NCBI GenBank assembly: GCA_030522415.1
Contig: CM060113.1
Coordinates: forward strand, 18,396,651 to 18,460,650
Source of the DNA: Channallabes apus
Lineage: Eukaryota > Chordata > Actinopteri > Siluriformes > Clariidae
Direction of reading: 5' to 3'
DNA: 64,000 nucleotides
This document shows positions 22,239-32,939 of the stretch, one piece after another. The position numbers were made by a program, and so were the translations under genes. Positions within the stretch are counted from its first letter, which is position 1. Every line of letters begins with the position of its first letter. The notes under the pieces were generated by a model. That model had not been told where the DNA came from. It saw only the letters and a list, made by a program, of their open reading frames with translations, and made no database searches.

Positions 22239-22346
22239 CAGTCCCCTTGACTGCTACCGGTGCAGTTTGCACTCTACCTTAATTTACCTCAACAGTCCCC
22301 TTGACTGTTTTTCCTTTTTCCCGTAAAGTCCTCTTGACTTTTACGT
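22239..22346 (-). other. ERV leader: three similar hairpins
   Basis: On the minus (RNA) strand, in order from the PBS: CGTAAAAGTC-AAGAG-GACTTTACG (22346-22322), AACAGTC-AAGGG-GACTGTT (22309-22291) and CAGTC-AAGGG-GACTG (22253-22239). Each has 5-9 bp arms closing on the same AGTC/GACT core and a purine-only pentaloop. They lie between PBS and gag, where retroviral packaging and dimerisation elements are found. A 12-bp palindrome ACCTCCGGAGGT sits just 5' at about 22381-22392. The function is inferred. Confidence 0.5.
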
Positions 22347-22784
22347 GTGCACCTTGCAACCCTACACTCTGACTTGCTTTACCTCCGGAGGTCCTCACAC
22401 CGAGCACGTCTGCTGCGGGGCCAAGTTTTCGTAAACAAGGCGAAACCAGTACCCTATCTCTCTCTCTTTTGTGCGCCTTTGCACTTTTTTGGGTACTTTT
22501 CACGAATCCCAGACTCGTGTGATAGATCCAAGTTTAAATCTATCCCAGCCACTGTGAGAAAGCGCACTTCTTACTCAATTACAACTTAAAGACTTACAAC
22601 TTAAAAAATTTCCTTACCACACTATTTTAGTTCTTTTATCTCCGGTGTTGAGGTGACATGGTGAATCCCCGGTCCTCTCACGCTCGATTGCCAATTAAGC
22701 GTTTGAGATGAAGTGAAAAGCCTTCAAGGCGTCAGCACTTACGCCTCCCCGGGATTCTCCAATGCCCTCCTCAAACACGGAGAA

Positions 22785-22799
22785 CTGCCGACTACGCCA
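22785..22799 (-). other. ERV primer-binding site, tRNA-Ser type
   Basis: On the minus strand TGGCGTAGTCGGCAG starts 3 nt after the LTR end. From general knowledge of vertebrate tRNAs it is complementary to the 3' end of a serine tRNA including CCA (CTGCCGACTACG-CCA). Its position is correct for first-strand priming, which shows that this LTR acted as a 5' LTR. Confidence 0.75.
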
Positions 22800-22802
22800 A
22801 GT

Positions 22803-23380
22803 TGTGGTGGAAATTCTGAAACCAATATAAAGACAAGTAATTCATACACTGGGTAAGAGCAAAGTAACAAAGGTTTTATTTTAAACTTCTGCAGAAGGAC
22901 CAGTCTCATACAGCAAACAGTTGCAGCATAGAGAAAGGTGATCTCTTTCACAAACATCTCTGTTAACATAATCAACGCCCCGTACATGAAGTTCCTACAT
23001 TCAAACTCATGACTCTTTATCTGCCCCAGACCAGATGTCTATACCTTATCATTTATTCAGGGACAACTACAATCAGGTTGTTTCTATTCTGTTCTCGGCC
23101 TTGTGTCTCTAAGCCTCGACAAACAAGTTCAAACTTCTAACATCTACGTTACACACTTAAAATTCTCAAATTCAAATTTTATTTGTCACATACACAGTCA
23201 TACACAGTATAATATGCAGTGAAATGCTTATATGACCGCCAGTGACCTTAAAAAGAACAAAAACAAAGAAAAGGTGGTCGGAGCAGTCGTGACGGCAGCC
23301 GACCTCACCGGCGCCATCAACTTACTACAAGAATCAAATAGAATTAATACATCTAATTGAAATAAGATTTTTCCATTACA
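22803..23380 (-). mobile_element. ERV LTR, copy 2 (shared LTR)
   Basis: TGTAATGG to CCACCACA on the minus strand, 578 bp, with a polypurine tract on its 5' side and a tRNA-Ser PBS on its 3' side. Compared with the LTR at 3694-4127 it has lost 21 bp (3841-3861 there), which removes the TATA box, and gained a 160-bp retroposon at 23160-23319. AATAAA is kept. Otherwise the two LTRs are nearly identical, so both copies are young or gene-converted. Confidence 0.9.
23160..23319 (-). mobile_element. Short retroposon inside the LTR
   Basis: Flanked by ACTTA on both sides (23155-23159 and 23320-23324) and absent from the LTR at 3694. On the minus strand it starts TGATGGCGCCGGTGAGGTC, a start reminiscent of the 5' ends of fish L1-like elements, and ends in CAAATAAAATTTGAATTTGA. 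Its tail (GTGTATGTGACAAATAAA) is shared with the SINE at 61922-62171 and the scrap at 57681. It is probably a SINE or a short LINE deletion derivative. Confidence 0.75.
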
Positions 23381-23634
23381 ATTTCCCCCTTTTGTCATTC
23401 TATGACAACCTAAATATTTTAATTGTACAATTCAAAACAATACTAATAAGCTATGTATTAGGTAAATTTCATCAGATATTGTCTCTCCAACCTGGGATTT
23501 TAAACATCACCACTAGCACTCTAATGCACACAGAGGACACTACAGCTGTTTTTATGGGGATAGACCCCTGACACAAAAGCATTAAAAAATTTGCCACCTA
23601 CTTAAATATACATGTTTTATATTTCTCTAAAGAT

Positions 23635-24162
23635 TTACATTATGTCTTCTTCCATATCATGATCTAAAATCTCAAACTGATAGTCACTGGAATTTTGAAC
23701 TCTGTCAGAAGTCGGGTCGTCCCAGTCCGTTTTCCATTCTATGTTGTCAGTCTGTCTTAACATTTGATATTTTACTGTGTTCAGAACTAATCCCTGTATA
23801 CATCTGCAAATACAGGGTGTTATACAGAGGCCTAACAAGATTATAATCCCAATTGTTAGAACACTATAAACCAGCCAATAACCCCAGCCTCCCCACAATT
23901 GCGTTAACCACGAGATCCAAGACTCTACTTGGGGAGGTGGTTGCAAAGCCTTCATGTGGTTTATGGTGTTGCTAATATTCTGATGATTGTCAGGAATATA
24001 AAAACAACAAGAGGTGTTTAGAACTTTACACACTCCAGCTCTCTCGGCCAGTAAAATATCCAGAGCCATTCTATTTTGAATCGTGATCTCTCTAACCTGC
24101 TTAAGTTCATCATTTACTAACTGAAAGGCAGTCGCGGTGTCATTTTTTAGTATCAGTAACAT
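23635..24162 (-). pseudogene. env: ERV envelope transmembrane subunit, copy 2
   Basis: 175 open residues, nearly identical to the 4912-4382 frame: the same CX6CC motif (CKVLNTSCC), tryptophan-rich membrane-proximal region, anchor and tail. It differs by loss of one lysine codon and a few substitutions. Its start overlaps the end of the surface-subunit frame (ATGTTACTGA), the same offset as in copy 1. The upstream env is truncated, so no complete envelope is possible here. Confidence 0.87.
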
Positions 24163-24446
24163 GCTAAACCATTTACCTTGTTTAGGGCTGCAGCTGTTCC
24201 TTCGCCGAGGAAGAGTGACCAGCCTACATTTGCTCCTGGGCTAGTCCACGGGTTTCCTAATGTGTAACCATGAAATTTAATAGGGACATCTTTTTTTCTT
24301 CTATTCTCTGACATCCGTGGCCCCCACGGATTTTCTGTGTGTACTGACACACTAGGGGTTACATATGCAGGATAACATGAGCCTGTCCAATTGAAATACC
24401 TGGGTAAGGTCACATTTGCGATTGACCCACACACCCACATTACTGG
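24153..24446 (-). pseudogene. env: ERV envelope surface subunit, copy 2 (3' fragment)
   Basis: Last about 95 residues of the surface subunit, with the basic RRKK cluster and the hydrophobic glycine-rich segment, open to a TGA at 24153-24155. The TAG seen in copy 1 near 4927 is AAG here. Similarity to copy 1 ends abruptly at about 24446, marking a deletion or recombination breakpoint. Confidence 0.8.
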
Positions 24447-24479
24447 AACTGGGTAAAGAACACTTCAACACATTTTTAA

Positions 24480-25170
24480 AATCTAGGTAAAATCATGAAT
24501 GGAGATAACTTGAAGTCACAAAAAAAATTCTATATTAAAAAACAAATATATTTAATAATTGTTTAATATTTAATATTGGTTTAATATTGGAAGTATAATA
24601 TTGGAAGGAAGAGCATTTCCATATGCACACAATGTGATGAGTTCCACAAGATTCGAACTGCTGTGTAGCCATAAGACCCCTTAGAAACTTAAAGACTTTG
24701 TTTGAAATTTGTTAGGAAGCATAAAGATTGGACTGTGAAGCAAAAAGGTTAGGTTGTGTGATGAGTTCAGATTGACCCTAGTGTGTGTCAGGGAAAGAAG
24801 GGAAGCACATGAAGCAATGCACCCATCATGCATAGTGCATACTATACCAGCCTCAGGCAGTGTTATGATCTGGAGTTGCTACAGTTGGTCAGGTCTTGGT
24901 CAGGGCTCAGAGATATTATGTGACATTAAAATGAAGTCAGCTGACAACCTGAATGTAGTGAATGGTAGGTATCATATCTACAGTATAGAGGTTTTCTTCC
25001 CTGATGGCACGGGCTTGTTGCAGGAATCAAATTGTAAAACGATGATTCTGAGAGAATGAGGAATAACTGTCACATGTGATCTGGTCTTTTGATAAACATG
25101 ACTTAAAGAAAAGAAAAAATGGGGACACCAGATTTGTACCCAATATAATGACACCTAGTATGAGATATTT
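24480..25170 (+). pseudogene. Decayed Tc1-like transposase
   Basis: Scattered frames match Tc1 transposase features: a DE-R-T segment (CDEFRLTLV), REAHEAMHPSCIV, then GSVMIWSCYSWSGLG, which corresponds to the GG.VMVWG block, and FFPDGTGLLQ near the second catalytic Asp. Frameshifts and stops are frequent, and no terminal repeats could be drawn. An old, dead copy. Confidence 0.65.
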
Positions 25171-25282
25171 ATCTAATTATCCATGTTAATAACAAAAGAT
25201 ACTGTGCTGTAATGTTAACACATTACTACATTTAAGATAAACATATTGATTTACGTTGGCACATACGTCATGGCACATACAG

Positions 25283-26869
25283 TATGACATGCTCAAAGAA
25301 TGTTGGCTGTCAAAATCAGAGAGGGGAAAGAGTCTTACCGGAAAAAAATGGAACAAAGACTGAAGGACAACAACATGAGAGAGGTGTGGAGAGGCATGAG
25401 GAGCATTACTGGCTACAAGAAGAGTGGACAAGCTATTGAGGGTGATGTAGAACGTGCTAACGATCTCAACACCTTCTTTAACAGATTTGATGTCCCTCTG
25501 TCTCACACCACCCTAAACCTCAACCCACCCCCACACAGAAAACAGCCACTAATTCTGCTGCAATCCCATCAATCAACATCTCAGATGACCAGGTAAAACG
25601 CGGTCTGAGCAGACTCTGCCCTACAAAAGCTACAGGTCCGGACAACATTAACCCAAGAGTCCTGAAATCCTGTGCTCCTCAACTGTGTGGGGTCCTACGG
25701 CACCTCTTCAGCCTAAGTCTGTCTCTACAGAAAGTCCCAGCCCTGTGGAAAACATCCTGCATTGTTCCTGTCCCCAAGATACCACGACCCTCTGCCCAGA
25801 ATGATTACAGGCCTGTCGCTCTAACATCACATATTATGAAGGTGTTTGAGAGACTTATCCTGGATACACATCGTCCCCAGGTGAAGTCTTCTCTTGACCC
25901 TCTTCAGTTTGCCTATCAGCCACTCCTGGGAGTAGATGACGCCATCATACACCTGCTCCACCGTACGTACTCCCACCTCGACAATCCTGGGACCAGTGTG
26001 AGGATTATGTTCTTTGACTTCTCCAGTGCCTTCAACACCATACGACCAGCGGTACTGGGGGAGAAACTGAGAATCATGGAAATTGACACTCCCTTGGTCT
26101 CCTGGATAATGGACTACCTGACCTGCCATTCCCAGTATGTTCGTCTACAAAACTGTGTGTCTGACAACGTGATCTGCAGCACTGGTGCTCCTCAGGGGAC
26201 TGTTCTGTCTCCATTTCTTTTCACCCTATATACATCTTTAAGTATAATTCAGGATCATGCCATCTACAGAAGTTCTCCGACGACTCTGTGGTGGTGGGAT
26301 GTATTAAGGACGGTGACATCTCTGAGTACCAGTCTGTGGTAGATGACTTTGTTTTCTGGTGTGAGCGCAACCACCTTCAACTTAACGTCAAGAAAACAAA
26401 GGAGCTGGTGGTCGACTTTAGGAAAGGTGGAACCCCTGTGACTCCTATATCTGTCCAGGGCGAGACAGTGGACATGGTCTCTGAGTACAAATACCTAGGA
26501 GTCCATTTGGATAATAAACTGGACTGGTCAGTTAACACAATGGCCCTCTACAAGAAAGGACAGAGCAGGTTGTACTTTCTGAGAAGGCTCAGGTCTTTCA
26601 ACATCTGTAATACCATTCTTCGGATGTTTTACGAATCTGTGGTGGCGAGTGTTGTCTTCTTTGCCGAGGTCTGCTGGGGATGTAACATAAAAGCGGCAGA
26701 CAGAAACAGACTGGTCATTAAAAAGGCGGGATCTGTCCTGGGTTTGGATCTGGCCTCTGTTGATGTGGCAAAGAGGAGGATTCTGTCCAAAATACAAACA
26801 AACTTGAACAATCCTTCTCACCCGCTATACGGAGTTCTCACCGACCAGAGGAGCAACTTCATGTTCTAA
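25283..26869 (+). pseudogene. Rex1 LINE reverse transcriptase, 5'-truncated
   Basis: Three overlapping frames (25300-25596, about 25580-26240, 26288-26869) together cover the linker, RT and C-terminus of a Rex1 ORF. RT marks: NDYRPVALTS, FFDFSSAFNT (motif A), GAPQGTVLSP (motif B), FSDD near 26275 (catalytic), then KYLGVHLDNKLDW. The DNA at motif A contains TTCTCCAGTGCCTTCAACAC, which I recognise as the site used to amplify fish Rex1. A 34-bp deletion near 25525 (relative to the scrap at 3568-3693) and an indel near 26240 break the frame. Its 3' end lies beyond the inserted L2 at 31533-31590. Confidence 0.88.
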
Positions 26870-27079
26870 GTGCAATATCTGATAATACACTTGTGCAATA
26901 CTTCTTTTCACTTACACTAAGTTTTATTGCAATAGGTAACTAAATTATGTGCCAGAGCTAATTACTATTCTATTTTACTTCTATTTATTGTTATTTTTCG
27001 TTGAATTTTACATTTCTGTTTCTTTAATTTTATTTTCCTGTCTAATATATATCCCCCCCCCGCCCACCCAACTTAACTT
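26870..27079 (+). other. Rex1 3' UTR, left part
   Basis: AT-rich non-coding sequence after the Rex1 stop, ending in a TATATAT-C9 tract. The terminal Rex1 piece resumes at about 31533, after the L2 LINE. Confidence 0.6.
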
Positions 27080-27208
27080 TTCTTCCTTCCCGGTAAATTA
27101 AACTGATTAATCTGAGCTTCCTGTTTTCGTATTGCTGCCGCGAAAGTTTCGCAACGCGCGAGTTTCCTCAACTAAACAACTAAAACTCCAACACAGAGGT
27201 ACGTTATA

Positions 27209-27838
27209 ATGTCTACCGTTCAGCTTGTTCAGTGTGTAGAGTGCAGGATGTTTAGACATTCTTCCTCCGTCATTAGTGATAATTTTATTTGTGATAGGTG
27301 TGTGTTAGTGAGCACTCTGACGGAGAAGATATCAGCATTAGAGGAGCGCATCCTGACTTTAGAGAGTGTTAGACAGTGTGAGAGCAGCGTTATTCCTGTA
27401 GCGGACAGTCTGGGTGCCACAGACAGAGATAATCAGCCCCCGACTCCGGCATTAGAGCCCTCACAGCGGGGCGAGTGGGTGACGACTCGGCGGCATACTC
27501 GTTCAGCCAAAGCTAACGCTAAGGCTAGCCCACCGGAGCACACCTCCTCTGCGCGTCACGTGTCCAACAGGTTTGCTCTCCTCAGTGCTGCACCCGCTGA
27601 GAAACCTGAAAGAGCTCTGGTTATAGGAGACTCTATACTGAGGCACGTGACATTAGCTAGACCTTTAGGGGCGCCAGCGGCAGTGGTTAGGTGTATCCCG
27701 GGAGCCAGAGCACCGGACATAGCAGGTAATCTTAGGGCTCTAGGACAGCACAGGTTCACTAAGATAGTGGTACATGCTGGAGCTAATGAGGTCAGTCAGA
27801 GGTTAGTAAGAGTAACTTTACAGAGGTGTTTAAATTAG
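27209..27838 (+). pseudogene. L2 copy 2 ORF1 N-terminal part (zinc motif, esterase start)
   Basis: From ATG 27209, 209 codons. The N-terminus has CVEC and CDRC 15 residues apart, a zinc-ribbon-like pair absent from L2 copy 1, then a coiled-coil segment (LTEKISALEERILTLE). The esterase begins with VIGDSILRH and reaches HAGAN, where a one-base indel near 27790 shifts the frame. The rest of the esterase is in the 27826 frame. Known L2/CR1 ORF1s carry such zinc/coiled-coil plus esterase layouts. Confidence 0.8.
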
Positions 27839-30375
27839 CGAAGGCGATGTCCGATGAAGTAGTATGCTCTGGTCCCATCCCAATGAGACGTGGCGACATA
27901 GCTTACAGCAGGTTATGGTCGCTGAACCGCTGGATGTCCAGGTGGTGCTCCGAAAATAATGTGGGCTACATAGATAATTGGAAGACCTTTGAGGGCAAAG
28001 CTGGCCTGTTAGGGCGGGACGGTGTCCATCCCACTCGGGAAGGTGCTGCTCTCATTTCCTGTAGTATAGCTCATAGTCTCAGTAGAGGTCTAGTTAATCG
28101 GTCACAATCCAGAGCCCAGGCCAGGGAGCAGACAGACAGGCTAAACCAACCGTCTGCTAGCTGCATAGAGTCGTCACTCAGGGTTCACCATATTGAGACT
28201 GTGTCTGTTCCCCGATCTAAGCAAAAATGTAGAAAGACCCAGAAAGTCTGTTTCAATAATCTAATTAACATAAAGACCACAAACTCAGATCATACTGAAT
28301 GCGCAGCCGGCACCTCTGATCTGAAGCTAGGATTGTTAAATATTAGATCTCTCACATCAAAAGCAGTTATTGTTAATGAAATTATCACAGATCAGGCGTT
28401 TGATATACTCTGTTTAACTGAAACATGGGTTAAACAGGACGAGTATGTAGCTCTAAATGAAGCTAGTCCTCCTGAATACAGCTACATACACCAGCCTCGG
28501 TTAACTGGTAGAGGAGGAGGCGTCGCAGTTATTCATAATGATAATCTGTCTATCGTACAAAAACACCGACACAAATTTAACTCATTTGAAATTCTCTATA
28601 GTAACATAAGTGTATTTAAGTATATTAAATCAGCTCAGTCGATTCCACTAATTATAATTTACAGACCTCCAGGGCCGTATTCTGAATTTCTTAGTGAATT
28701 TGCAGATTTCATCTCAGACCTGGTCATTTCTGTAGACAAAGTGTTAATTGCTGGAGATTTTAACATTCATTTTGAGAATCCAGAAGACCCTCTGAGAACA
28801 GCATTTATATCCATACTGGACTCCGTAGGTGTAAATCAGTGTGTAGTAGGACCCACTCATAAAGCAGGTCACACTTTAGATTTAGTAATATTCTTCGGAT
28901 TAATTATAAGAAATGTATTCACAATTCCACTGTCTGAAATTATCTCAGATCACTATCTTGTCTCCATTCAAGTGTGTCACAGTGATAATGTACGCACAGT
29001 ACCGCGCTACCGTATTAAACGTACATTCACATCAACTACCACACAGAGTTTTATCAGTAATCTCCCAGAGTTACCAACTTCGATTAGGCCACCGTCTGAC
29101 CCCACAGAATTTGATCAGGCGACTGAATATTTAGAGTCGACACTTCGTTGTACCTTAGATAATGTAGCTCCAGCTAAAAGAAAAATTATTAGAGATAAGA
29201 AACTCGCTCCCTGGTATAACGATCACACGCGCACTTTAAAACAGACTGCTCGGAAATTAGAGCGTAAATGGCGTCAAACTAAATTGTTGGTATTTCAAAT
29301 AGCATGGAAAGAGAGCATCCTGAACTATAGGAAAGCTCTTAGTGTAGCTAGATCAACGTATCTCTCCACTCTTATAGAAGAAAATAAAAATAATCCTAGA
29401 TTTTTATTTAATACCGTAGCCAAATTAACCAGAAATAAGACCACTACAGAAATCTCCACAACAACATCATGCAATAGTGAGGACTTCATGAACTTTTTTA
29501 ATAATAAAATTGTAAATATCAGGCATAAAATTGAGGCTTTGAAACCAAACAATGTAATTGATACTGATGTTAACCTAGCCATGTCAGATTCAAACCTAGA
29601 ATACTTTACTCCTCTTGAAGAGAATGAACTAATTTCACTCATCTCTTCTGCAAATTCGTCAACCTGTATATTAGATCCTATACCGACACATTTTCTTAAA
29701 CAGATAGTACCAGTAATAACAGAACCGATGTTGAGAATAATTAATTCCTCACTCAGCATTGGTTATGTTCCAAAATCTTTTAAAGTAGCAGTTATTAAAC
29801 CAATAATTAAGAAACCTGACCTCGACCCCTGTCAGCTGTCCAATTACAGGCCAATATCAAACCTCCCCTTTATCTCTAAGATTCTGGAAAAGATAGTAGC
29901 AGAGCAGCTATGCTCATATCTACATAGAAATGGCATACATGAACTGTATCAGTCAGGATTTAGGCCTCATCACAGCACAGAAACAGCACTCGTTAAAGTA
30001 GTAAATGACCTCCTATTGGCCTCTGATCAGGGTTGTGTAACTATGCTTGTATTACTCGACCTCAGTGCAGCTTTTGACACTATTGATCATGCTATTCTTC
30101 TTCACAGATTAGAAAATTTAGTAGGAATTAAGGGTACAACCCTCTCCTGGCTCAGATCCTATTTGACCGATCGTTATCAGTATGTAGACTTAAATGGTGA
30201 TTATTCTGCATGTTCTCTAGTGGAGTTTGGCGTTCCGCAGGGTTCAGTTTTAGGCCCACTGCTTTTTTCCCTTTACATGCTTCCTCTGGGCAACATAATC
30301 CGTAAGAATGGTATTAGTTTTCATTGTTATGCTGACGACACACAGCTATACGTCTCAACAAAACCTGATGAGTAA
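27826..30375 (+). pseudogene. L2 copy 2: esterase C-terminus fused in frame to endonuclease-RT
   Basis: 849 codons with no stop between modules. It begins with the second half of the ORF1 esterase ([15 protein letters not shown]), runs through a linker containing HIETVSVPR and on into the endonuclease (LLNIRSL, LTETW, GRGGG, YRPPGP, GDFNIH) and RT ([27 protein letters not shown]). The frame ends at TAA 30373-30375 just after the YADD block; the frame beyond is the same but carries a 663-bp deletion. The ORF start in this frame (GTG) is not a real initiator. In L2 copy 1 the same two modules are separated by a TGA, which has no counterpart here. Confidence 0.85.
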
Positions 30376-31532
30376 AACCATCTTACTAAAGTTGAGCAAT
30401 GTGTTCATGACATAAGAAATTGGATGCTAATTAACTTCCTTCTGCTTAATCCGGATAAGACAGAAGTTCTAGTCATACCTATTTATTTACCCAAGCATTT
30501 TTATAAATAGATTTGCCATAAGGTAAAGGAGCAGATCTGGGGGACTCATGGACGTAGAGTATTATGGTGAACTGGTATGTTTTAGATGCTGTCTTCCTCA
30601 GTCTCATTTGATCACTCAGGTTTGTTGACGGTGAGGTGATTGTTTGCTTTACATCTCAGGGAGCCCTCATGTTTGTGTTTCCTTCTGGCTCTCCCTTTTA
30701 GTTATGCTGTCATAGTTAGTCCTGCCGGAGTCCCTGCTTGCACTCTACAGTAAATATACATTCACATTAGACACTGTGACTGTGACCATACCTAATTGCA
30801 ATCTCTCCTCCTCTTCTCTTCCTCCCCCTCTTTCTCTTTCCTCTCTCCCCCTGTCTCCCCCTTTCACTCTTTCTCTCTCTCTCTCTGTCGAGCTACACAT
30901 GTGGTTCCTGAGCTGCCAGTGATCCAGACTCCCTCTGCCCTCCGGACCTGTCTGATCCATCCTGGTGCCCGGTTTCTGGTTGGAGGTCTCATCGCATGGA
31001 TGCCCCGTGTGTCTCTTTAGGATGCGTCTGGTGTCTGGGGATGATTCTCTATACTTAGAAGATGGTTCTGGCCTCGACTGGTGTGGTCAGCTGTTTCTCT
31101 GAGGACTTGACAATTCGATAGTTCAGGACTGGAACTTTCTACAAGTCTATCTGAGTCTCGAATAACTACTGGACTCCATTTTACATCAAGTATTATAACA
31201 TCAATTGACATCAACTATTATAGCTGAACCTAACACTTAACACTGTATAAATGCAGATCATTTCCTGCTATCTGTTTCACCCAGATGAGGATGGGTTCCC
31301 TGTCGAGTCTGGTTCCTCTCAAGGTTTCTTCCTATTACCGTCTCAGGGAGTTTTTCCTTGCCACTGTCGCCCTCGGGCTTGCTCGCCAGGGAATATCTGA
31401 ACATTTTGATTCATACACATTCACATTCCATACAAAATTAAATAATTCTTTTGATTGTGTAAAGCTGTTTTGAGACAATGTCAATTGTTAAAAGCGCTAT
31501 ACAAATAAAACTGAATTGAATTGAATTGAATT
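30376..31532 (+). other. L2 copy 2: deleted ORF2 end and 3' UTR
   Basis: About 100 nt continue in frame after the stop, then 663 bp (221 codons) are missing at 30476/30477 relative to 50852-51514 of L2 copy 3. The 3' UTR includes a pyrimidine-rich tract (30805-30895), the conserved L2 3' block near 31285-31370 and the GAATT tail ending about 31532. Confidence 0.85.
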
Positions 31533-31590
31533 GTATAACCAAGAGCAATTTCCCTCTGGGATTAATAAAGTTCTTTGAATCTTGAATATC
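31533..31590 (+). mobile_element. Rex1 3' terminus, separated by the L2 insertion
   Basis: Reads GCAATTTCCCTCTGGGATT then AATAAAG, the typical 3' end of Rex1-type fish LINEs. It is the missing end of the element whose coding part stops at 26869. Confidence 0.75.
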
Positions 31591-32935
31591 AGATTAACTG
31601 AGAGACAGATCAGAACAAAAATTTTGTATTTATTATGAGGAGTAAACATTAAATACAAATTATTATCCATATTGATTATCCATATTATATTTTATGGCAT
31701 TACACATTGTATGTTAATAATTCATATTATGTATATGTGAAACTCCATACAATTTTACAATCTTCAATTAAAAAAAACAAATGTGAATTAAATCCAATAA
31801 GTAAATCAAATGCAATAAATCTAATATATCAAATGGGAAATTTACAATAACATTTGATCATTTTAGTATTCAGAAATATAATAAAGTGTGCTCTTCAATA
31901 CAATATCTTGATCTGTTAAAAGCATTATATCTCAATTATTGTCTGTAGTTACAGTAGTATTACTATCATAATTCTAATTATTATATACTAACTAATTATA
32001 TATTATTGATATTATTATTATGATTATTATTATGTGTTAAACATGTTTCTCCAATATGCTTTGACCTGCTTCTGTAGAACATTCTTCATGGATCAGACTT
32101 CAAATGCCTCAGTGTGGACCATGCCTTGGTTTACCATTCTGTGGTGAAGTTCATCTTTCTTCTATGCCAAAGTCTTCAGTTTATTCCTATACAAATGTAA
32201 ATATGAAAATTACACAAATTTAACTTTATGGTAAAATGACAATGAATATACGAGTTAAACAGTAAATAATTATGATTATAGCAGGGGAAAACATGGTAAA
32301 CATTGTGGGCAACCATAAACTGCTCAAATTAGGTTGTCACATAAGATTTTATTTCATTCATATTAGATACATGTAGAGATGTAATGAGTTAATTATGTTA
32401 AAAATGCGATAAGCATAAGACCATGCACACATCTTTACTTCTTTTGAACCCCAGCTCCACCCCAGAGTGCACAACCCCCTCTCTTTCTCTGACAAACAGA
32501 TTTCTTTTAGTACTGCCCTCCCCCACTCTTATTAATAGGTGCTTCTTAGAATGACATCCAGAAAAAAAAACAACAGTTGGCTTGGGAAGACTTTGGGGAT
32601 CCAGCCAGAGTTATGTGCCAATTCCTGCAGTGAGTGGATTCTCCTGGTTCCATGTTGCGTGCCTTCACTCTGCCCTCTACCCTGAATGGCGCCAGCAGGA
32701 CTTCCCAGTTAGCTTTGCAAACATCTGGTGTCTGGGGCTGTCAGCAGTGGGGGAGGGGGTAGTGCCTGTCTGTTTTCTTTCTAACTGGGTTTCATGCAAT
32801 ACAATGTAAATTAAATTATAAAGCAGAATTACTTTTGTCCTTTATAGTTTCAAAACTGTTCCTTCTTAATTTATTATTGTATAATGAGCTTAGTCCATAT
32901 CATGTACGTGTATATATGTCTACACATTTTATATA
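31591..32935. other. AT-rich DNA, no gene recognised
   Basis: 31600-32430 is very AT-rich with no credible frame. 32440-32810 is less AT-rich and contains a 75-codon open frame (from ATG 32582) with no recognisable domain. It could be an old repeat or an untranslated exon, and I cannot choose. Confidence 0.4.
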
Positions 32936-32939
32936 CATA

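Larger units (their letters stand above)
20640..24446 (-). mobile_element. ERV copy 2, in the order env-LTR-gag
   Basis: Reading the minus strand: the end of env SU and all of TM (24446-23635), a polypurine tract, one LTR (23380-22803), a primer-binding site, a leader, then gag (about 21965-20692), broken at 20640. A normal provirus is LTR-gag-pol-env-LTR, so here one LTR serves as the 3' end of one env and the 5' end of one gag. This is the pattern left by tandem proviruses sharing an LTR, or by a one-LTR circular form. Both outer sides are truncated and pol is absent. Confidence 0.85.
27080..31532 (+). mobile_element. L2-clade LINE (L2 copy 2), nested in Rex1
   Basis: About 4.45 kb: 5' UTR, ORF1, ORF2 and 3' UTR with the fish L2 block (CTCAAGGTTTCTTCCTATTA) and a GAATT-repeat tail. 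It lies inside the 3' region of the Rex1 LINE. Compared with the copy at 50805-53608 it lacks 663 bp of ORF2. It is a different subfamily from the L2 at 12561: the ORF1 N-termini differ and DNA similarity is limited to conserved parts. Confidence 0.9.

Noticed and set aside
32582..32809. 75-codon ORF as a host exon
   Set aside because: No recognisable domain, no convincing splice sites and no second supporting signal.
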